This document shows positions 46,936 through 56,701 of a stretch of 64,000 nt of DNA, one piece after another. Below the pieces are notes generated by a model. The model was not told the origin of the DNA. It made no database searches and saw only the letters and a list, made by a program, of their open reading frames with translations. Every line of letters starts with the position of its first letter. Position 1 is the stretch's first letter. This stretch comes from Methylobacterium segetis (GTDB lineage Bacteria; Pseudomonadota; Alphaproteobacteria; Rhizobiales; Beijerinckiaceae): the NCBI RefSeq assembly GCF_004348265.1, contig NZ_SMNT01000253.1, positions 1 through 64,000 of the forward strand. The letters run 5' to 3'. Both the position numbers and the translations under genes were made by a program.

Positions 46936-49179
46936 ATGGGCTCGAGCAAGGCCTCGGAGGTGCCCTCGGTGGCCGCTCCCGTTGAGGCGCCGCCCGCCGG
47001 CGCCGAGATCCGGGCGGGCCGCGCACTCCTCGTCGTCTCGCTCCTGCTTCCCGCCCTGCTCCTCGCGCTCGCGAGCTGGCAAAGCCGCCGCGAGGTGCTG
47101 CGCGAGGCGGACGGGCGCGTCGAGCGCACCCTGCGCGTGCTGCACGAGCACGCGATCAAGGTCTTCGAGACCCAGAAGCTGATCATCGACCGGGTGAACG
47201 GGCGCCTGCGCTTCATCGACTGGTCCCGGGAGGAGGACCGCCTCGACCTCCACCGCTTCCTCGCCGATCTGCAGAAGAGCTACGATCAAGTCGCCACGGT
47301 CACGATCACGGACGCGCAGGGGCGGCTGCGGGCGAGCAGCCGCGCCCATCCGGCCGACACGTCCATCGACTTCACCGACCGCGACTGGTTCCAGGCGCTC
47401 ACCGGCGCGGACGAGAGGGACTTGTTCGTCTCGCGCTCCTATCTCGGCCGGCAGTCGCGCCAGCCGATCTTCAACGTGGCCCGCCGGGTGCAGAGCCCGG
47501 ACGGAACGTTCCAGGGCGCCATCGCCCTCTCGGTGGACCGGAGCTACTTCGAGACCTTCTACCGGGAGGTCGACCCCGACCTCGAGCACAATGTCGTGCT
47601 GATTCGCGCCGACGGGGAGATCCTCGCCCGCGAGCCGAAGACGGACCTGACCGCCCTCCCGCCGAACGCGCCGATGATGCAGGCGATCACCCGCGGCGAC
47701 GCCGGGCCCTACCGGGCCGTCTCGGCCGTCGACCGGGTGCCGCGCATCTTCGCCCTTCGGCGGGTCGAGCCCTACCCGGTCTATATCGGCTTCGGCCTCA
47801 GCGAGGCCGGAATCCTCGAAGTGTGGTGGCGCCACGTGACCGGCTACGCCGTGGTGGCCGCCCTCGCGGCGGGCTGCCTCCTCGGCCTCTCGCTCCTCGC
47901 GCTGCGGCAGATGCGGCAGGAGAAGCTCGCCACCCGCCGATGGCGCGCGGCGGCCGACGCGCTCACCGCGGAAGCCGCCGAGCGCCGCCGGGCCGAGGAG
48001 CAGCTCCGGCAGGCGCAGAAGATGGAGGCGGTGGGCCGCCTCACGGGCGGCGTGGCGCACGATTTCAACAACCTGCTGACCGTGGTGATCGGCAATCTCG
48101 AGATGGCCCAGCGCCGCGCGGCGGATATCAACGCCCGCGTCCTGCGCGGCATCGACAACGCGATGGAGGGCGCGCGCCGGGCCGCGACCCTGACCCACCG
48201 CCTTCTCGCCTTCTCGCGCCAGTCGCCCCTGAGCCCGGAGACGGTCGACGCGAACCGCCTCGTCTCCGGCATGTCGGACCTCTTCCGCCGGACCTTGGGC
48301 GAGCCGATCGCGGTCGAGACCGTGCTCGCGGGCGGCCTCTGGCTGACGCAGGCCGACGTCAACCAGATGGAGAGCGCGATCCTCAACCTCGCCGTCAACG
48401 CGCGGGACGCGATGCCGGAGGGCGGCGCGCTCACGATCGAGACCGGCAACGCCTATCTCGACGAGGCCTATTCCGCCAACCACGAGGAATTGCGGCCGGG
48501 CCAGTACGTGATGATCGCCGTCTGCGACACGGGCGTCGGCATGCCGCCGGAGGTGCTGAGCCGGGTCTTCGAGCCCTTCTTCACCACGAAGCCGCCGGGC
48601 AAGGGCTCCGGCCTCGGGCTCGCCCAGGTCTACGGCTTCATGCGCCAGAGCGGCGGTCACGTCGCGGTCTACTCGGAGGTCGGCCACGGCACCGCGATCA
48701 AGCTCTACGTCCCCCGTCTCGCCAGGGCCACCGGCGCCTCCGGCGATCCGGCCCAGCCGATGGAGACGCCGACGCTGATCCCCGGCGTGCTGGAGCGGGC
48801 GCCCCAGCCCGGCCTCACCGTTCTGGCGGTGGAGGACGACCCGATGGTGCGCGCCTTCACCGTCGCGGCTCTGGAGGAGGCGGGCTACCGCGTGCTCCAG
48901 GCGGCGGAGGGGCCGCAGGCGCTGCGCCTGATCGAGAGCGAGCCCGACATCGCGCTCCTCTTCACCGACGTGGTGCTGACCGGACCCCTCGATGGCCGCA
49001 GGGTCGCCGACGAGGCCCTGCGCCTGCGCCCCGCCCTCAAGGTGCTCTTCACCACGGGCTACACCCGCAACGCCATCATCCATCACGGCCGGCTCGACGA
49101 GGGCGTCGACCTCCTCGTCAAGCCGTTCACGGCCGCGAGCCTCGGGCGCAAGGTGCGGGCCGTACTGAGCCGGGCCTGA
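46936..49179 (+). CDS. Orphan hybrid sensor histidine kinase
   Basis: 747 aa. Membrane helices at about 29-47 and 302-324 flank a periplasmic dCache-like sensor (TDRDWFQALTGADERDLFVS). Then a dimerisation/phosphoacceptor domain with His375 in GGVAHDFNNLLTVVIG, and an ATPase domain with NLAVNARDAMPEGG, DTGVGMPPEV and GSGLGLAQVYGF. The C-terminal receiver has Asp678 (LLFTDVVLTGPLDG) and Lys729 (LVKPFT). No separate response regulator is adjacent. The receiver may act as a phosphate sink or signal to a partner elsewhere. Signal unknown. Confidence 0.95.
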   Translation: MGSSKASEVPSVAAPVEAPPAGAEIRAGRALLVVSLLLPALLLALASWQSRREVLREADGRVERTLRVLHEHAIKVFETQKLIIDRVNGRLRFIDWSREEDRLDLHRFLADLQKSYDQVATVTITDAQGRLRASSRAHPADTSIDFTDRDWFQALTGADERDLFVSRSYLGRQSRQPIFNVARRVQSPDGTFQGAIALSVDRSYFETFYREVDPDLEHNVVLIRADGEILAREPKTDLTALPPNAPMMQAITRGDAGPYRAVSAVDRVPRIFALRRVEPYPVYIGFGLSEAGILEVWWRHVTGYAVVAALAAGCLLGLSLLALRQMRQEKLATRRWRAAADALTAEAAERRRAEEQLRQAQKMEAVGRLTGGVAHDFNNLLTVVIGNLEMAQRRAADINARVLRGIDNAMEGARRAATLTHRLLAFSRQSPLSPETVDANRLVSGMSDLFRRTLGEPIAVETVLAGGLWLTQADVNQMESAILNLAVNARDAMPEGGALTIETGNAYLDEAYSANHEELRPGQYVMIAVCDTGVGMPPEVLSRVFEPFFTTKPPGKGSGLGLAQVYGFMRQSGGHVAVYSEVGHGTAIKLYVPRLARATGASGDPAQPMETPTLIPGVLERAPQPGLTVLAVEDDPMVRAFTVAALEEAGYRVLQAAEGPQALRLIESEPDIALLFTDVVLTGPLDGRRVADEALRLRPALKVLFTTGYTRNAIIHHGRLDEGVDLLVKPFTAASLGRKVRAVLSRA

Positions 49180-49305
49180 GGGCAGCCGTCACCCTCGGGT
49201 CTTGCGTCCGCCCCTTTTTCTGACGAAGACGCTCTCAGCTTCGATGAAACGGCGTGCAGGGCCTGCGACGGCCGCCTGTTTGAGCGTGATGAGGTGCAAA
49301 AACCG

Positions 49306-49770
49306 ATGAGCGAGACGGCGCGCGAACTCGGCTCGGCCGATATTCAGAAGGTCCTGGAGCTGCTTCCCCACCGCTACCCGTTCCTGATGATCGACAGGAT
49401 CATCGAGATCGACCGGGACGAGAGCTGCATCGGCATCAAGAACGTGACGATCAACGAGCCTCAATTCACGGGGCACTTCCCGGACCTGCCCGTCTTCCCC
49501 GGGGTGCTGCTGATCGAGGGCATGGCCCAGACCGCGGGCGCCATCTGCTGCCGGCACATCATGACGGACGATCTGCGCACCAAGCAGGTCTTCTTCATGA
49601 CCATCGACAAGTGCAAGTTCCGCAAGCCCGTCGTGCCCGGCGACACCGTGCGCTATCACATGAAGAAGCTGAACCAGCGCCGCACCATGTGGTGGTTCCG
49701 CGGCGAGGCGCGCGTGGGCGACACCCTCGTGGCGGAGGCCGAGATCGGCGCCATGCTGGTGACGGAGTGA
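49306..49770 (+). CDS. fabZ: 3-hydroxyacyl-ACP dehydratase FabZ
   Basis: 154 aa from ATG 49306, with GAGG 11 bases upstream; GTG 49294 is an alternative. Hot-dog fold dehydratase of fatty-acid elongation. LLPHRYPFLMIDRI is the opening signature. FTGHFPDLPVFPGVLLIEGM carries the catalytic His and, a few residues later, Glu. It competes with lipid A synthesis for 3-hydroxyacyl-ACP, so the link to lpxA is functional. Overlaps lpxA by 4 bp (GTGA). Confidence 0.97.
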   Translation: MSETARELGSADIQKVLELLPHRYPFLMIDRIIEIDRDESCIGIKNVTINEPQFTGHFPDLPVFPGVLLIEGMAQTAGAICCRHIMTDDLRTKQVFFMTIDKCKFRKPVVPGDTVRYHMKKLNQRRTMWWFRGEARVGDTLVAEAEIGAMLVTE

Positions 49771-50579
49771 GCGGCCCGATGATCCACCCGAGCGCCATCG
49801 TCGAGGACGGAGCCAGGATCGGCGAGGGCGTCAGGATCGGACCGTTCTGCCATGTCGGGCCTCAGGTCGTGCTCGGCGAGGGCTGCGAACTCGTCAGCCA
49901 CGTCGTGGTGGCGGGCGACACCGCGATCGGCGCCCGCACCCGGATCTACCCCTTCGCCTCGATCGGCCACCCGCCCCAGGACCTGAAATACCGCGGCGAG
50001 CCGTCGACGCTCCGGATCGGCGCGGAATGCCTGATCCGCGAGGGCGTCACCATGAATCCGGGCACGGCCGGGGGCGGCCTGGAGACGGTGGTCGGCGACC
50101 AGTGCACCTTCCTCGCCCATTCCCATGTCGGCCACGATTGCCGGGTGGGCAACGGCGTCGTCTTCTCCAACAACGTGATGCTCGCCGGCCACTGCACCGT
50201 CGGCGACTTCGCGATCCTGGGCGGCGGCGCGGCGGTCATCCAGTTCGCGCGCGTCGGCGCGCACGCCTTCGTCGGCGGCCTCTCGGGCCTGGAGAACGAC
50301 TGCATTCCCTACGGCATGGTGCTGGGCAACCGCGCCTACCTGTCGGGCCTCAACATCATCGGCCTGCAACGACGCGGCTTCGCCCGCGAGGACATCCACG
50401 CCCTGCGTCGGGCCTACCGGGCCCTGTTCGCCCCGGAGGGCACGCTGATGGAGCGCGTCGAGGACGTCGCCGCCGAGTTCGAGAAGCACGCGGCCGTCAA
50501 CGAGATCCTCGCCTTCATCCGCGAGGGCGGCAGACGCTCGATCTGCACGCCCCGCGAGACGCCCGCGAGCGTGGCCTGA
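49767..50579 (+). CDS. lpxA: UDP-N-acetylglucosamine acyltransferase LpxA
   Basis: 270 aa from GTG 49767, which overlaps the fabZ stop; ATG 49779 (266 aa) is also possible. First step of lipid A synthesis. Hexapeptide beta-helix from MIHPSAIVEDGARIGEGVRI, with catalytic His in LAHSHVGHDCRVGNGV. The acyl-length 'ruler' region is GGLSGLENDCIPYGMVLGNR. A C-terminal helical domain (LRRAYRALFAPEGTLMERV) follows. lpxI starts 8 bp downstream. Confidence 0.97.
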   Translation: MSGPMIHPSAIVEDGARIGEGVRIGPFCHVGPQVVLGEGCELVSHVVVAGDTAIGARTRIYPFASIGHPPQDLKYRGEPSTLRIGAECLIREGVTMNPGTAGGGLETVVGDQCTFLAHSHVGHDCRVGNGVVFSNNVMLAGHCTVGDFAILGGGAAVIQFARVGAHAFVGGLSGLENDCIPYGMVLGNRAYLSGLNIIGLQRRGFAREDIHALRRAYRALFAPEGTLMERVEDVAAEFEKHAAVNEILAFIREGGRRSICTPRETPASVA

Positions 50580-50587
50580 GCGCGGCG

Positions 50588-51469
50588 ATGGCCGCCGACC
50601 GCGCGCAGGCTGCCGGCGCGGCGGCGCAGGCGGGCTGCCTCGTCCTGATCGCGGGCGCGGGGCGGCTGCCGGAACTGGTGGCGGATTCGCTGGAGCGGAC
50701 CGCGCGTCCCTTCAAGGTGCTGAGCGTGCGCGGCTTCACCGACCGGCGGCTGCGGGCGCGGGCCGACGCCACGGTCGACCTCCTCGACATTGCCGGCACC
50801 CTCAGGATCCTGAAGGAATGGGGGCCGGCGGCGATCGTGCCGGCCGGCGGCGTCGCGCGGCCGAGCCCGGCCGCGATCTTCAACGCGGCGGCGGCCGTGC
50901 GCAACCGCGATGCCCTGCGCGCCATCGCGGGCGGCGGGGACGACCGGCTGCTGCGCGCGGTGCTCGCGCTGCTGGAGGAGAACGGCCACCGCGTGCTCGG
51001 CGTGCACGAGGTCGCGCCGGACCTCCTCAGCCCGGAAGGCCGCCTCGGGCGGTTCGGGCCCGACGAGGCGGCCCGCGCCTCGATCGCGACCGGCCGCGCC
51101 CTGATCGAGGCCCTCTCGCCCTTCGATGTCGGTCAGGCGGCCGTCGTCGCGGCCGACCGCGTTGTCGCGGTGGAGGGGCCGGAAGGAACCGACCGCATGC
51201 TCGCCCGCGCCCGCGCCGTCATCCGCAAGCCGTTCGGGCTCGGCCGGCCCCTTCCCGCGACGATCCTCGTCAAGCTCGCCAAGCTCGGCCAGGATCTGCG
51301 GATCGACCTGCCCGCGATCGGCCCCCGCACGATCCGCAACGCGTCGTCCGCGGGATGCTCCGGTCTCGCCATCCAGGCGGGGCGCACCCTCGTCATCGAC
51401 CGGGCCGAGACGGTCGCGGCCGCCGACCGCCTCGGCCTGTTCCTGATCGGACTGGACGGCGCCCGGTGA
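50588..51469 (+). CDS. lpxI: UDP-2,3-diacylglucosamine pyrophosphatase LpxI
   Basis: 293 aa from ATG 50588. LpxI (DUF1009) replaces LpxH in alphaproteobacteria and hydrolyses UDP-diacylglucosamine to lipid X by attack at the beta phosphate. LVLIAGAGRLPELVADS, the GQAAVVAADRVVAVEG segment, and ILVKLAKLGQDLRIDLPAIG are the family patterns. It overlaps lpxB by 4 bp (GTGA), so lpxA-lpxI-lpxB are tightly coupled. Confidence 0.95.
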   Translation: MAADRAQAAGAAAQAGCLVLIAGAGRLPELVADSLERTARPFKVLSVRGFTDRRLRARADATVDLLDIAGTLRILKEWGPAAIVPAGGVARPSPAAIFNAAAAVRNRDALRAIAGGGDDRLLRAVLALLEENGHRVLGVHEVAPDLLSPEGRLGRFGPDEAARASIATGRALIEALSPFDVGQAAVVAADRVVAVEGPEGTDRMLARARAVIRKPFGLGRPLPATILVKLAKLGQDLRIDLPAIGPRTIRNASSAGCSGLAIQAGRTLVIDRAETVAAADRLGLFLIGLDGAR

Positions 51470-52623
51470 AGATCTGGCTGGTAGCGGGCGAGGATTCGGG
51501 CGATCAGCTCGGGGCCAAGCTGATCCGGGCCCTGCGCACCCTCGCGCCGGAGCCGATCCGGTTCGGCGGCGTCGGCGGCGAGGCGATGGAGGCGGAGGGC
51601 TTCGCCTCGCTCTTCCCGATCGACGACGTCGCGGTGATGGGCTACCTGCCCGTTCTCGCGCGCGCCCGCACGCTGCTGCGCCGCATCCGTGAGACAGTGG
51701 ACGACGTGGTGGCGGCCGCGCCCGACGTGCTCGTCATCATCGACAGCCCCGGCTTCACCCACGCGGTGGCCCGTCGCGTCCGCCAGCGCCGGCCCGACCT
51801 GCCGATCGTCGACTACGTCTCGCCGAGCGTCTGGGCGTGGCGCCCGTGGCGGGCCGCGAAGATGCGCCCCTTCATCGATCACGTGCTCGCCCTCCTGCCC
51901 TTCGAGCCCGAGGCGCATCGCCGCCTCGGCGGGCCGGCCTGCACCTATGTCGGCCACCCGCTGATCGAGCGGCTGGACGAGCTGCGACCGGAGCCGGCGG
52001 AGCGGGAGCAGCGGGCGCGCGCGCCCTGGCGGCTCGCCGTGCTGCCGGGCTCGCGCCGCTCGGAGATCGAGCGGCTGATGCCGGTCTTCGGCCGGACGCT
52101 CGCGCTGATCGCCGAGGCAGGCGGGCCGGTCGAGGCGCTGCTGCCGGCGGTGAGCCGCCACCGAGCCCTCATCGAGCGCCTCGCGACGGCCTGGGAGGTT
52201 CCGGTCCGGCTCGTGCACGGGGAGGCGGGCAAGCACGCGGTCTTCCGGCAGGCGCGCGCGGCGCTCGCGGCCTCCGGCACGGTGACCCTCGAACTCGCCC
52301 TCGCCGGCGTCCCGATGGTGGTGGCCTACAAGGTCTCGCGCATCGAGGAGGTGATCGCCCGCCGCCTGATCCAGGTGCCGACGATCGTGCTGCCGAACCT
52401 GATCCTCGGCGAGAACGCGATGCCCGAATATGTGCAGGCGGCGTGCCGGGCGGAGACCCTTGCCGCGGCTCTGCTGCCGCTCCTGTGCGACGGCCCGGAG
52501 CGCGGGCGCCAGATCGCGGCTTTGGAGCGCCTCGACGACCGGATGCGGCTGCCCGGCGGGGCGGCGCCGAGCCACGAAGCCGCCCGCCTCGTCCTCGCCG
52601 TGCGGGCCGGTCAGGCGGCCTGA
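51466..52623 (+). CDS. lpxB: Lipid A disaccharide synthase LpxB
   Basis: 385 aa from GTG 51466. GT-B glycosyltransferase (GT19) joining lipid X and UDP-diacylglucosamine. WLVAGEDSGDQLGA, FGGVGGEAMEAEGF, VDYVSPSVWAWRPWRA and the C-terminal ASGTVTLELALAGVPMVV match the family. Final gene of the lipid A cluster. Its last 13 bp overlap the end of the convergent GGDEF-EAL gene. Confidence 0.97.
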   Translation: MKIWLVAGEDSGDQLGAKLIRALRTLAPEPIRFGGVGGEAMEAEGFASLFPIDDVAVMGYLPVLARARTLLRRIRETVDDVVAAAPDVLVIIDSPGFTHAVARRVRQRRPDLPIVDYVSPSVWAWRPWRAAKMRPFIDHVLALLPFEPEAHRRLGGPACTYVGHPLIERLDELRPEPAEREQRARAPWRLAVLPGSRRSEIERLMPVFGRTLALIAEAGGPVEALLPAVSRHRALIERLATAWEVPVRLVHGEAGKHAVFRQARAALAASGTVTLELALAGVPMVVAYKVSRIEEVIARRLIQVPTIVLPNLILGENAMPEYVQAACRAETLAAALLPLLCDGPERGRQIAALERLDDRMRLPGGAAPSHEAARLVLAVRAGQAA

Positions 52624-54989
52624 ATGCTGGGCGCGCCGTCTCCCGCGATCCGCGCCTCCAGGCTGCGGATCAGCGCCGGGATCTCCCGGGCCGGCCGGGC
52701 GCCGCTGTAGAGGAAGCCCTGCGCCGTGTCGCAGCGCTTCCGGCGCAGGATCTCGCACTGCTCCTCGGTCTCGACGCCCTCGACGGTCACGTCCATCGAG
52801 AAGGCGCGCGCCATCCCCGTCATGGCCTCGACCAGCGCCGTCCGCTCCGGCCGCGTATCGAGATCGCGCACGACGGAGCGGTCGATCTTGATCTTGTCGA
52901 AGGCGAACAGCGTCAGGTAGCTGAGGCTGGAATAGCCGGTGCCGAAATCGTCGAGGGCGACCCGCACGCCGAGATCGCGCAGGCGCGCCAGATTCTCGAG
53001 CACGACGGTCTCCTGGTCGAGCAGGATCGATTCGGTGATCTCGATCTCCAGGCGATGCGGCGCGAGGCCCGTATCCGCCAGCGCGGCGGCGACGTCCGCA
53101 TGGAAGCCCGGCATCCGGACGTGAAGCGGCGAGATGTTGACGGCAACGCGGAGGCCGTCCCAGCCGATCGCGTCCGAACAAGCCCGGCGCAGGGCCCATT
53201 GCCCGATCTCGACGATGAAGCCCGTCGATTCCGCGATCGGGATGATCTCGCCCGGCGCCACGAATCCCTCATCCGCCCGGAACCAGCGCAGCAATGCCTC
53301 GAAGCCGGCGACGCGCCCATTCTCGAGATTGACCAAGGGCTGGTAGTGCAACTCCAGTTCGCCGTCCTGCAGGGCTCGGCGCATCTCGACGTCGAGCCGG
53401 CGGCGGCGCTCCATCCGCGCCTCCAGAGCGGGCTCGAAGGCGCGCCAGCACCCGCGGCCGCCGTTCTTCGCGCTGTAGAGGGCGAGGTCGGCACGGTGCA
53501 GCAGCTTGGCCGGATCCTGAGCGTCCGGCGACGTCCAGGCGATCCCGACGCTGACGCCGATCTCGACGTGCCGCGCGTCGATCCGGTACGGGCGCCCGAT
53601 CTCGGCGACGATGCGGGCCGCAAGCCGCAGCGGCGCGTCCGCATCGGCGTCAGGAAGTAGGAGGGCGAACTCGTCGCCGCCGAGCCGGTACACCCGAGCC
53701 CGACCTGCGGCGAGGCCGGTGAGGCGGCCGGCGACCTCCTCCAGCAGCCGGTCGCCGGTGCTGTGCCCGGCACTGTCGTTCACGGCCTTGAAGCCGTCGA
53801 GGTCGAGGTAGAGCAGCGCGTGCGGCTCGGCGCCGGCGCCGCAGGCCGCCGTCAGCGCCTCCTGGAAGGCCGCGCGGTTGGCCAGCCCGGTCAGCGGATC
53901 GTGCGTGGCGAGGTAGCCGATGCGGGCCTCGGCTTCGCGGCTCCGGGTCGTGTCCGATCCGACGATGCGGTAGCCGGCGAAGAGGCCGTCGCGATCGAGG
54001 AACGGCTTGCCGTTGATCGTCCAGTGCCGCGGCCCCTCATCCGTCCGGAGATGCAGCGTCACGGATTGGAAGGGCACCTGCCGCGCGATCGCGGCCCGCA
54101 ACTCCTCGGCCGCCCCGGCCCCGGGGCCGGGGATGACGTGGCTGGCGAGCAGATCCTCCAGCGGCAGCCCCGGCAGGGTCGCGAGGGGCCGCGACAGGGC
54201 GGCGGCCATGCGGGCCGGCACGTGCCGCAGCCGACCCTGCGCGTCCGTTTCCCAGAGCCAGTCGCTGGCGCCCTCCTCGAACTCGTTGAGGAGAAGGCCG
54301 ATCGTCTGGCTCTGGTCCTGCACCACGACCCGATCGAGCAGGCGCTGATAGGAGAGCAGGCTCGTGCGCCACGTGATCGCGATCACGAAGGCCGCGTAGA
54401 CCGTGAGCATGACCGAGAGGTAGGCGCCGGTCGGCGGCTCGAAGCCGAAGAGGCCGATATAGGCGCCGGCGACGATCGGCAGGACGAGGGCCAGGGAGAC
54501 CGAGAAGATCGGCCCGACGCCGTAGGCATCGGAGATCAGGCCGGCGGTCGTCGCGATCGCGATGTAACGCGTGCTGCTGTCCGGATGCCCCATCAGATAG
54601 GCCGGCATGGAGCCCCAGGCGGACCCGATCCCCACCGCGAGGGCCTGGGAGACCCGGTACGCGCAGCGAACCTTCGCCTCGGAGACGTCGCGGCGGAACG
54701 TGTTCCGGAACGCCATCGTCGAGCCGAATGTGGCGCCGACCAGGAGGACGATCGCGCCGACGAGGCAGATCAGGTAGGTGTGGCTGACGGCGGACCACAA
54801 CATGGCCGCGACGGCCAGGACCGCGACGATGTGGGCCGCTGCCGAGTAATTCGCGACCTGCAGCGTCTCGTTGATGAGGGCGCCCTGCACGTCGAGCCGG
54901 TAGCGGCCTTGCGGCCCGCCCGGAGCCCCGCGGCCGCGCGGGGCGGCCGCGGCCCGGATCCGGCCCATCACGGTCGCGCGCCCGCCCAT
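52611..54989 (-). CDS. Membrane GGDEF-EAL cyclic-di-GMP protein
   Basis: 792 aa. An N-terminal membrane region with about five or six helices (about residues 50-205) is followed by a PAS-like domain (about 240-350), GGDEF (RLGGDEF at 437-441 with intact core) and EAL (FEALLRW, E564). The RxxD inhibitory site before GGDEF is absent. EAL keeps HYQPLV, NISPLHVR and the DDFGTGYSS loop, so both synthesis and hydrolysis of c-di-GMP are possible. ATG 54968 is an alternative start. The 3' end overlaps lpxB by 13 bp. Confidence 0.95.
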   Translation of the reverse strand: MGGRATVMGRIRAAAAPRGRGAPGGPQGRYRLDVQGALINETLQVANYSAAAHIVAVLAVAAMLWSAVSHTYLICLVGAIVLLVGATFGSTMAFRNTFRRDVSEAKVRCAYRVSQALAVGIGSAWGSMPAYLMGHPDSSTRYIAIATTAGLISDAYGVGPIFSVSLALVLPIVAGAYIGLFGFEPPTGAYLSVMLTVYAAFVIAITWRTSLLSYQRLLDRVVVQDQSQTIGLLLNEFEEGASDWLWETDAQGRLRHVPARMAAALSRPLATLPGLPLEDLLASHVIPGPGAGAAEELRAAIARQVPFQSVTLHLRTDEGPRHWTINGKPFLDRDGLFAGYRIVGSDTTRSREAEARIGYLATHDPLTGLANRAAFQEALTAACGAGAEPHALLYLDLDGFKAVNDSAGHSTGDRLLEEVAGRLTGLAAGRARVYRLGGDEFALLLPDADADAPLRLAARIVAEIGRPYRIDARHVEIGVSVGIAWTSPDAQDPAKLLHRADLALYSAKNGGRGCWRAFEPALEARMERRRRLDVEMRRALQDGELELHYQPLVNLENGRVAGFEALLRWFRADEGFVAPGEIIPIAESTGFIVEIGQWALRRACSDAIGWDGLRVAVNISPLHVRMPGFHADVAAALADTGLAPHRLEIEITESILLDQETVVLENLARLRDLGVRVALDDFGTGYSSLSYLTLFAFDKIKIDRSVVRDLDTRPERTALVEAMTGMARAFSMDVTVEGVETEEQCEILRRKRCDTAQGFLYSGARPAREIPALIRSLEARIAGDGAPSIQAA

Positions 54990-55411
54990 GTCAGGCCAGC
55001 GCCCGCCGGCGATCAGCGCTCACCACGGTGACGTGACAGGACCTCATGCGCGCCTCGTCCTTCGGAGCCCGGCACGGCCGCGATCCCGGTTCGATCACGC
55101 GCTGCCCCGTACCCGGCCCGCCTCACCGGACCGAGGGGCGGCCGACGCCGTTCAAAGCGGGGCGCGGCACCGTAGGTCCGGGAAATATTGATACCGGCGC
55201 TCATCTGAAGATTTCGACAACATTCGGACGATGAGTTGAGGATCGGCGCAGATTATCTGTGATAGATCTTGCGGTTCTGCGCTTATCGCAGGTTGCACAA
55301 GATCGGCAGCGGGGCGAAGGTCGGCCGTCACCTCCAATGGAGCCGTCACCCGGACTCCTCAAGAAAAAAGGGGCGCCGAAGCGCCCCCTGTTCCGTCCTG
55401 CCGACCGGGCT
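54990..55411. other. Region between the GGDEF-EAL gene start and gltA stop
   Basis: 422 bp. It holds the gltA terminator (55364-55387) and, between about 55185 and 55280, an A+T-rich stretch that probably contains the promoter of the GGDEF-EAL gene on the minus strand. Short plus-strand frames here show no coding character. Confidence 0.5.
55364..55387 (-). terminator. Rho-independent terminator of gltA
   Basis: 7-bp perfect stem GGGGCGC (55370-55376) with GCGCCCC (55381-55387) around a tetraloop. On the minus strand the loop is TTCG and six T residues follow. Lies 24 bp past the gltA stop. Confidence 0.9.
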
Positions 55412-56701
55412 TCAGCCGCGGCTGTTGATCGGCACGTATTCCCGCTGCTCCGGCCCGATATAGAGCTGGCGCGGCCGGCCGATCTTCTGGGACGGGTCCT
55501 CGATCATCTCGGCCCACTGGGCGATCCAGCCCACGGTGCGGGCCAGCGCGAACAGCACCGTGAACATGTCGGTCGGGAAGCCCATCGCCTTGAGGGTGAT
55601 GCCCGAGTAGAAATCGATGTTCGGGTAGAGCTTCTTCTCGATGAAGTACTCGTCCTTGAGGGCGATCTGCTCCAGTTCCATCGCCACTTCGAGCAGCGGA
55701 TCGTCCTTGAGGCCGAGCTCGCCGAGCACCTCGTGGGTGGTCTTCTGCATGATCCGCGCGCGGGGATCGTAGTTCTTGTAGACGCGGTGCCCGAAGCCCA
55801 TCAGGCGGAAGGGATCATTCTTGTCCTTCGCCTTGTCGACGTACTGCTTCACGCGGTCCGGCGTGCCGATCTCCATGAGCATCTTGAGCGCCGCCTCGTT
55901 GGCGCCGCCATGGGCCGGCCCCCAGAGGCAGGCGATGCCGGCCGCGATGCAGGCGAAGGGGTTGGCGCCCGAGGAGCCGGCGAGACGAACGGTCGAGGTC
56001 GAGGCGTTCTGCTCGTGGTCGGCATGGAGGATGAAGATCCGGTCCAGCGCGCGGGCGAAGATCGGGTTGATCTGATACTCCTCGCACGGGACCGCGAAGC
56101 ACATCCGCAGGAAGTTCGAGGTGTAGTCGAGCTCGTTCTTCGGATACACGAAGGGCTGACCGATCGAGTATTTGTAGGCCATCGCCGCCAGCGTCGGCAT
56201 CTTGGCGATCATGCGCATGGAGGCGACCATGCGCTGCTTCTCGTCCGAGATGTCGGTCGAGTCGTGGTAGAAGGCCGAGAGCGCGCCGACGCAGGCCACC
56301 ATCACCGCCATCGGGTGGGCGTCGCGGCGGAACCCCTGGAAGAAGCGGTTCATCTGGTCGTGCACCATGGTGTGGCGCGTGACCCGGTAATCGAAATCGG
56401 CCTTCTGCGAGGGCGTCGGCAGCTCGCCGAACAGCATCAGATAGCAGGTCTCGAGGAAGTCGCCGTGCTCGGCGAGCTGCTCGATCGGGTAGCCGCGATA
56501 GAGCAGCACGCCGGCGTCGCCGTCGATATAGGTGATCTTCGACTCGCAGGAGGCGGTCGAGGTGAAGCCCGGATCGAAGGTGAAGACACCGGTCTTCGCG
56601 TGAAGCTTGCCGATATCGATGACGCTCGGCCCGATCGTCCCGGTCTTGACCGGCAACTCGATCTGCTTGTCGTCCACGGTGATCGTGCTGGATGCGCTCA
56701 T
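55412..56701 (-). CDS. gltA: Citrate synthase (type II, hexameric)
   Basis: 429 aa from ATG 56701, with AGGAAAGG upstream; the longer frame to 56806 is unconserved. Joins acetyl-CoA and oxaloacetate at entry to the TCA cycle. Catalytic residues are the His of GPAHGGANEAAL, the His of FGHRVYKNYDPRA, and the Asp of YPNIDFYSGI. The N-terminal beta-domain, typical of NADH-regulated Gram-negative enzymes, is present. Standard length. Own terminator downstream. Confidence 0.97.
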   Translation of the reverse strand: MSASSTITVDDKQIELPVKTGTIGPSVIDIGKLHAKTGVFTFDPGFTSTASCESKITYIDGDAGVLLYRGYPIEQLAEHGDFLETCYLMLFGELPTPSQKADFDYRVTRHTMVHDQMNRFFQGFRRDAHPMAVMVACVGALSAFYHDSTDISDEKQRMVASMRMIAKMPTLAAMAYKYSIGQPFVYPKNELDYTSNFLRMCFAVPCEEYQINPIFARALDRIFILHADHEQNASTSTVRLAGSSGANPFACIAAGIACLWGPAHGGANEAALKMLMEIGTPDRVKQYVDKAKDKNDPFRLMGFGHRVYKNYDPRARIMQKTTHEVLGELGLKDDPLLEVAMELEQIALKDEYFIEKKLYPNIDFYSGITLKAMGFPTDMFTVLFALARTVGWIAQWAEMIEDPSQKIGRPRQLYIGPEQREYVPINSRG

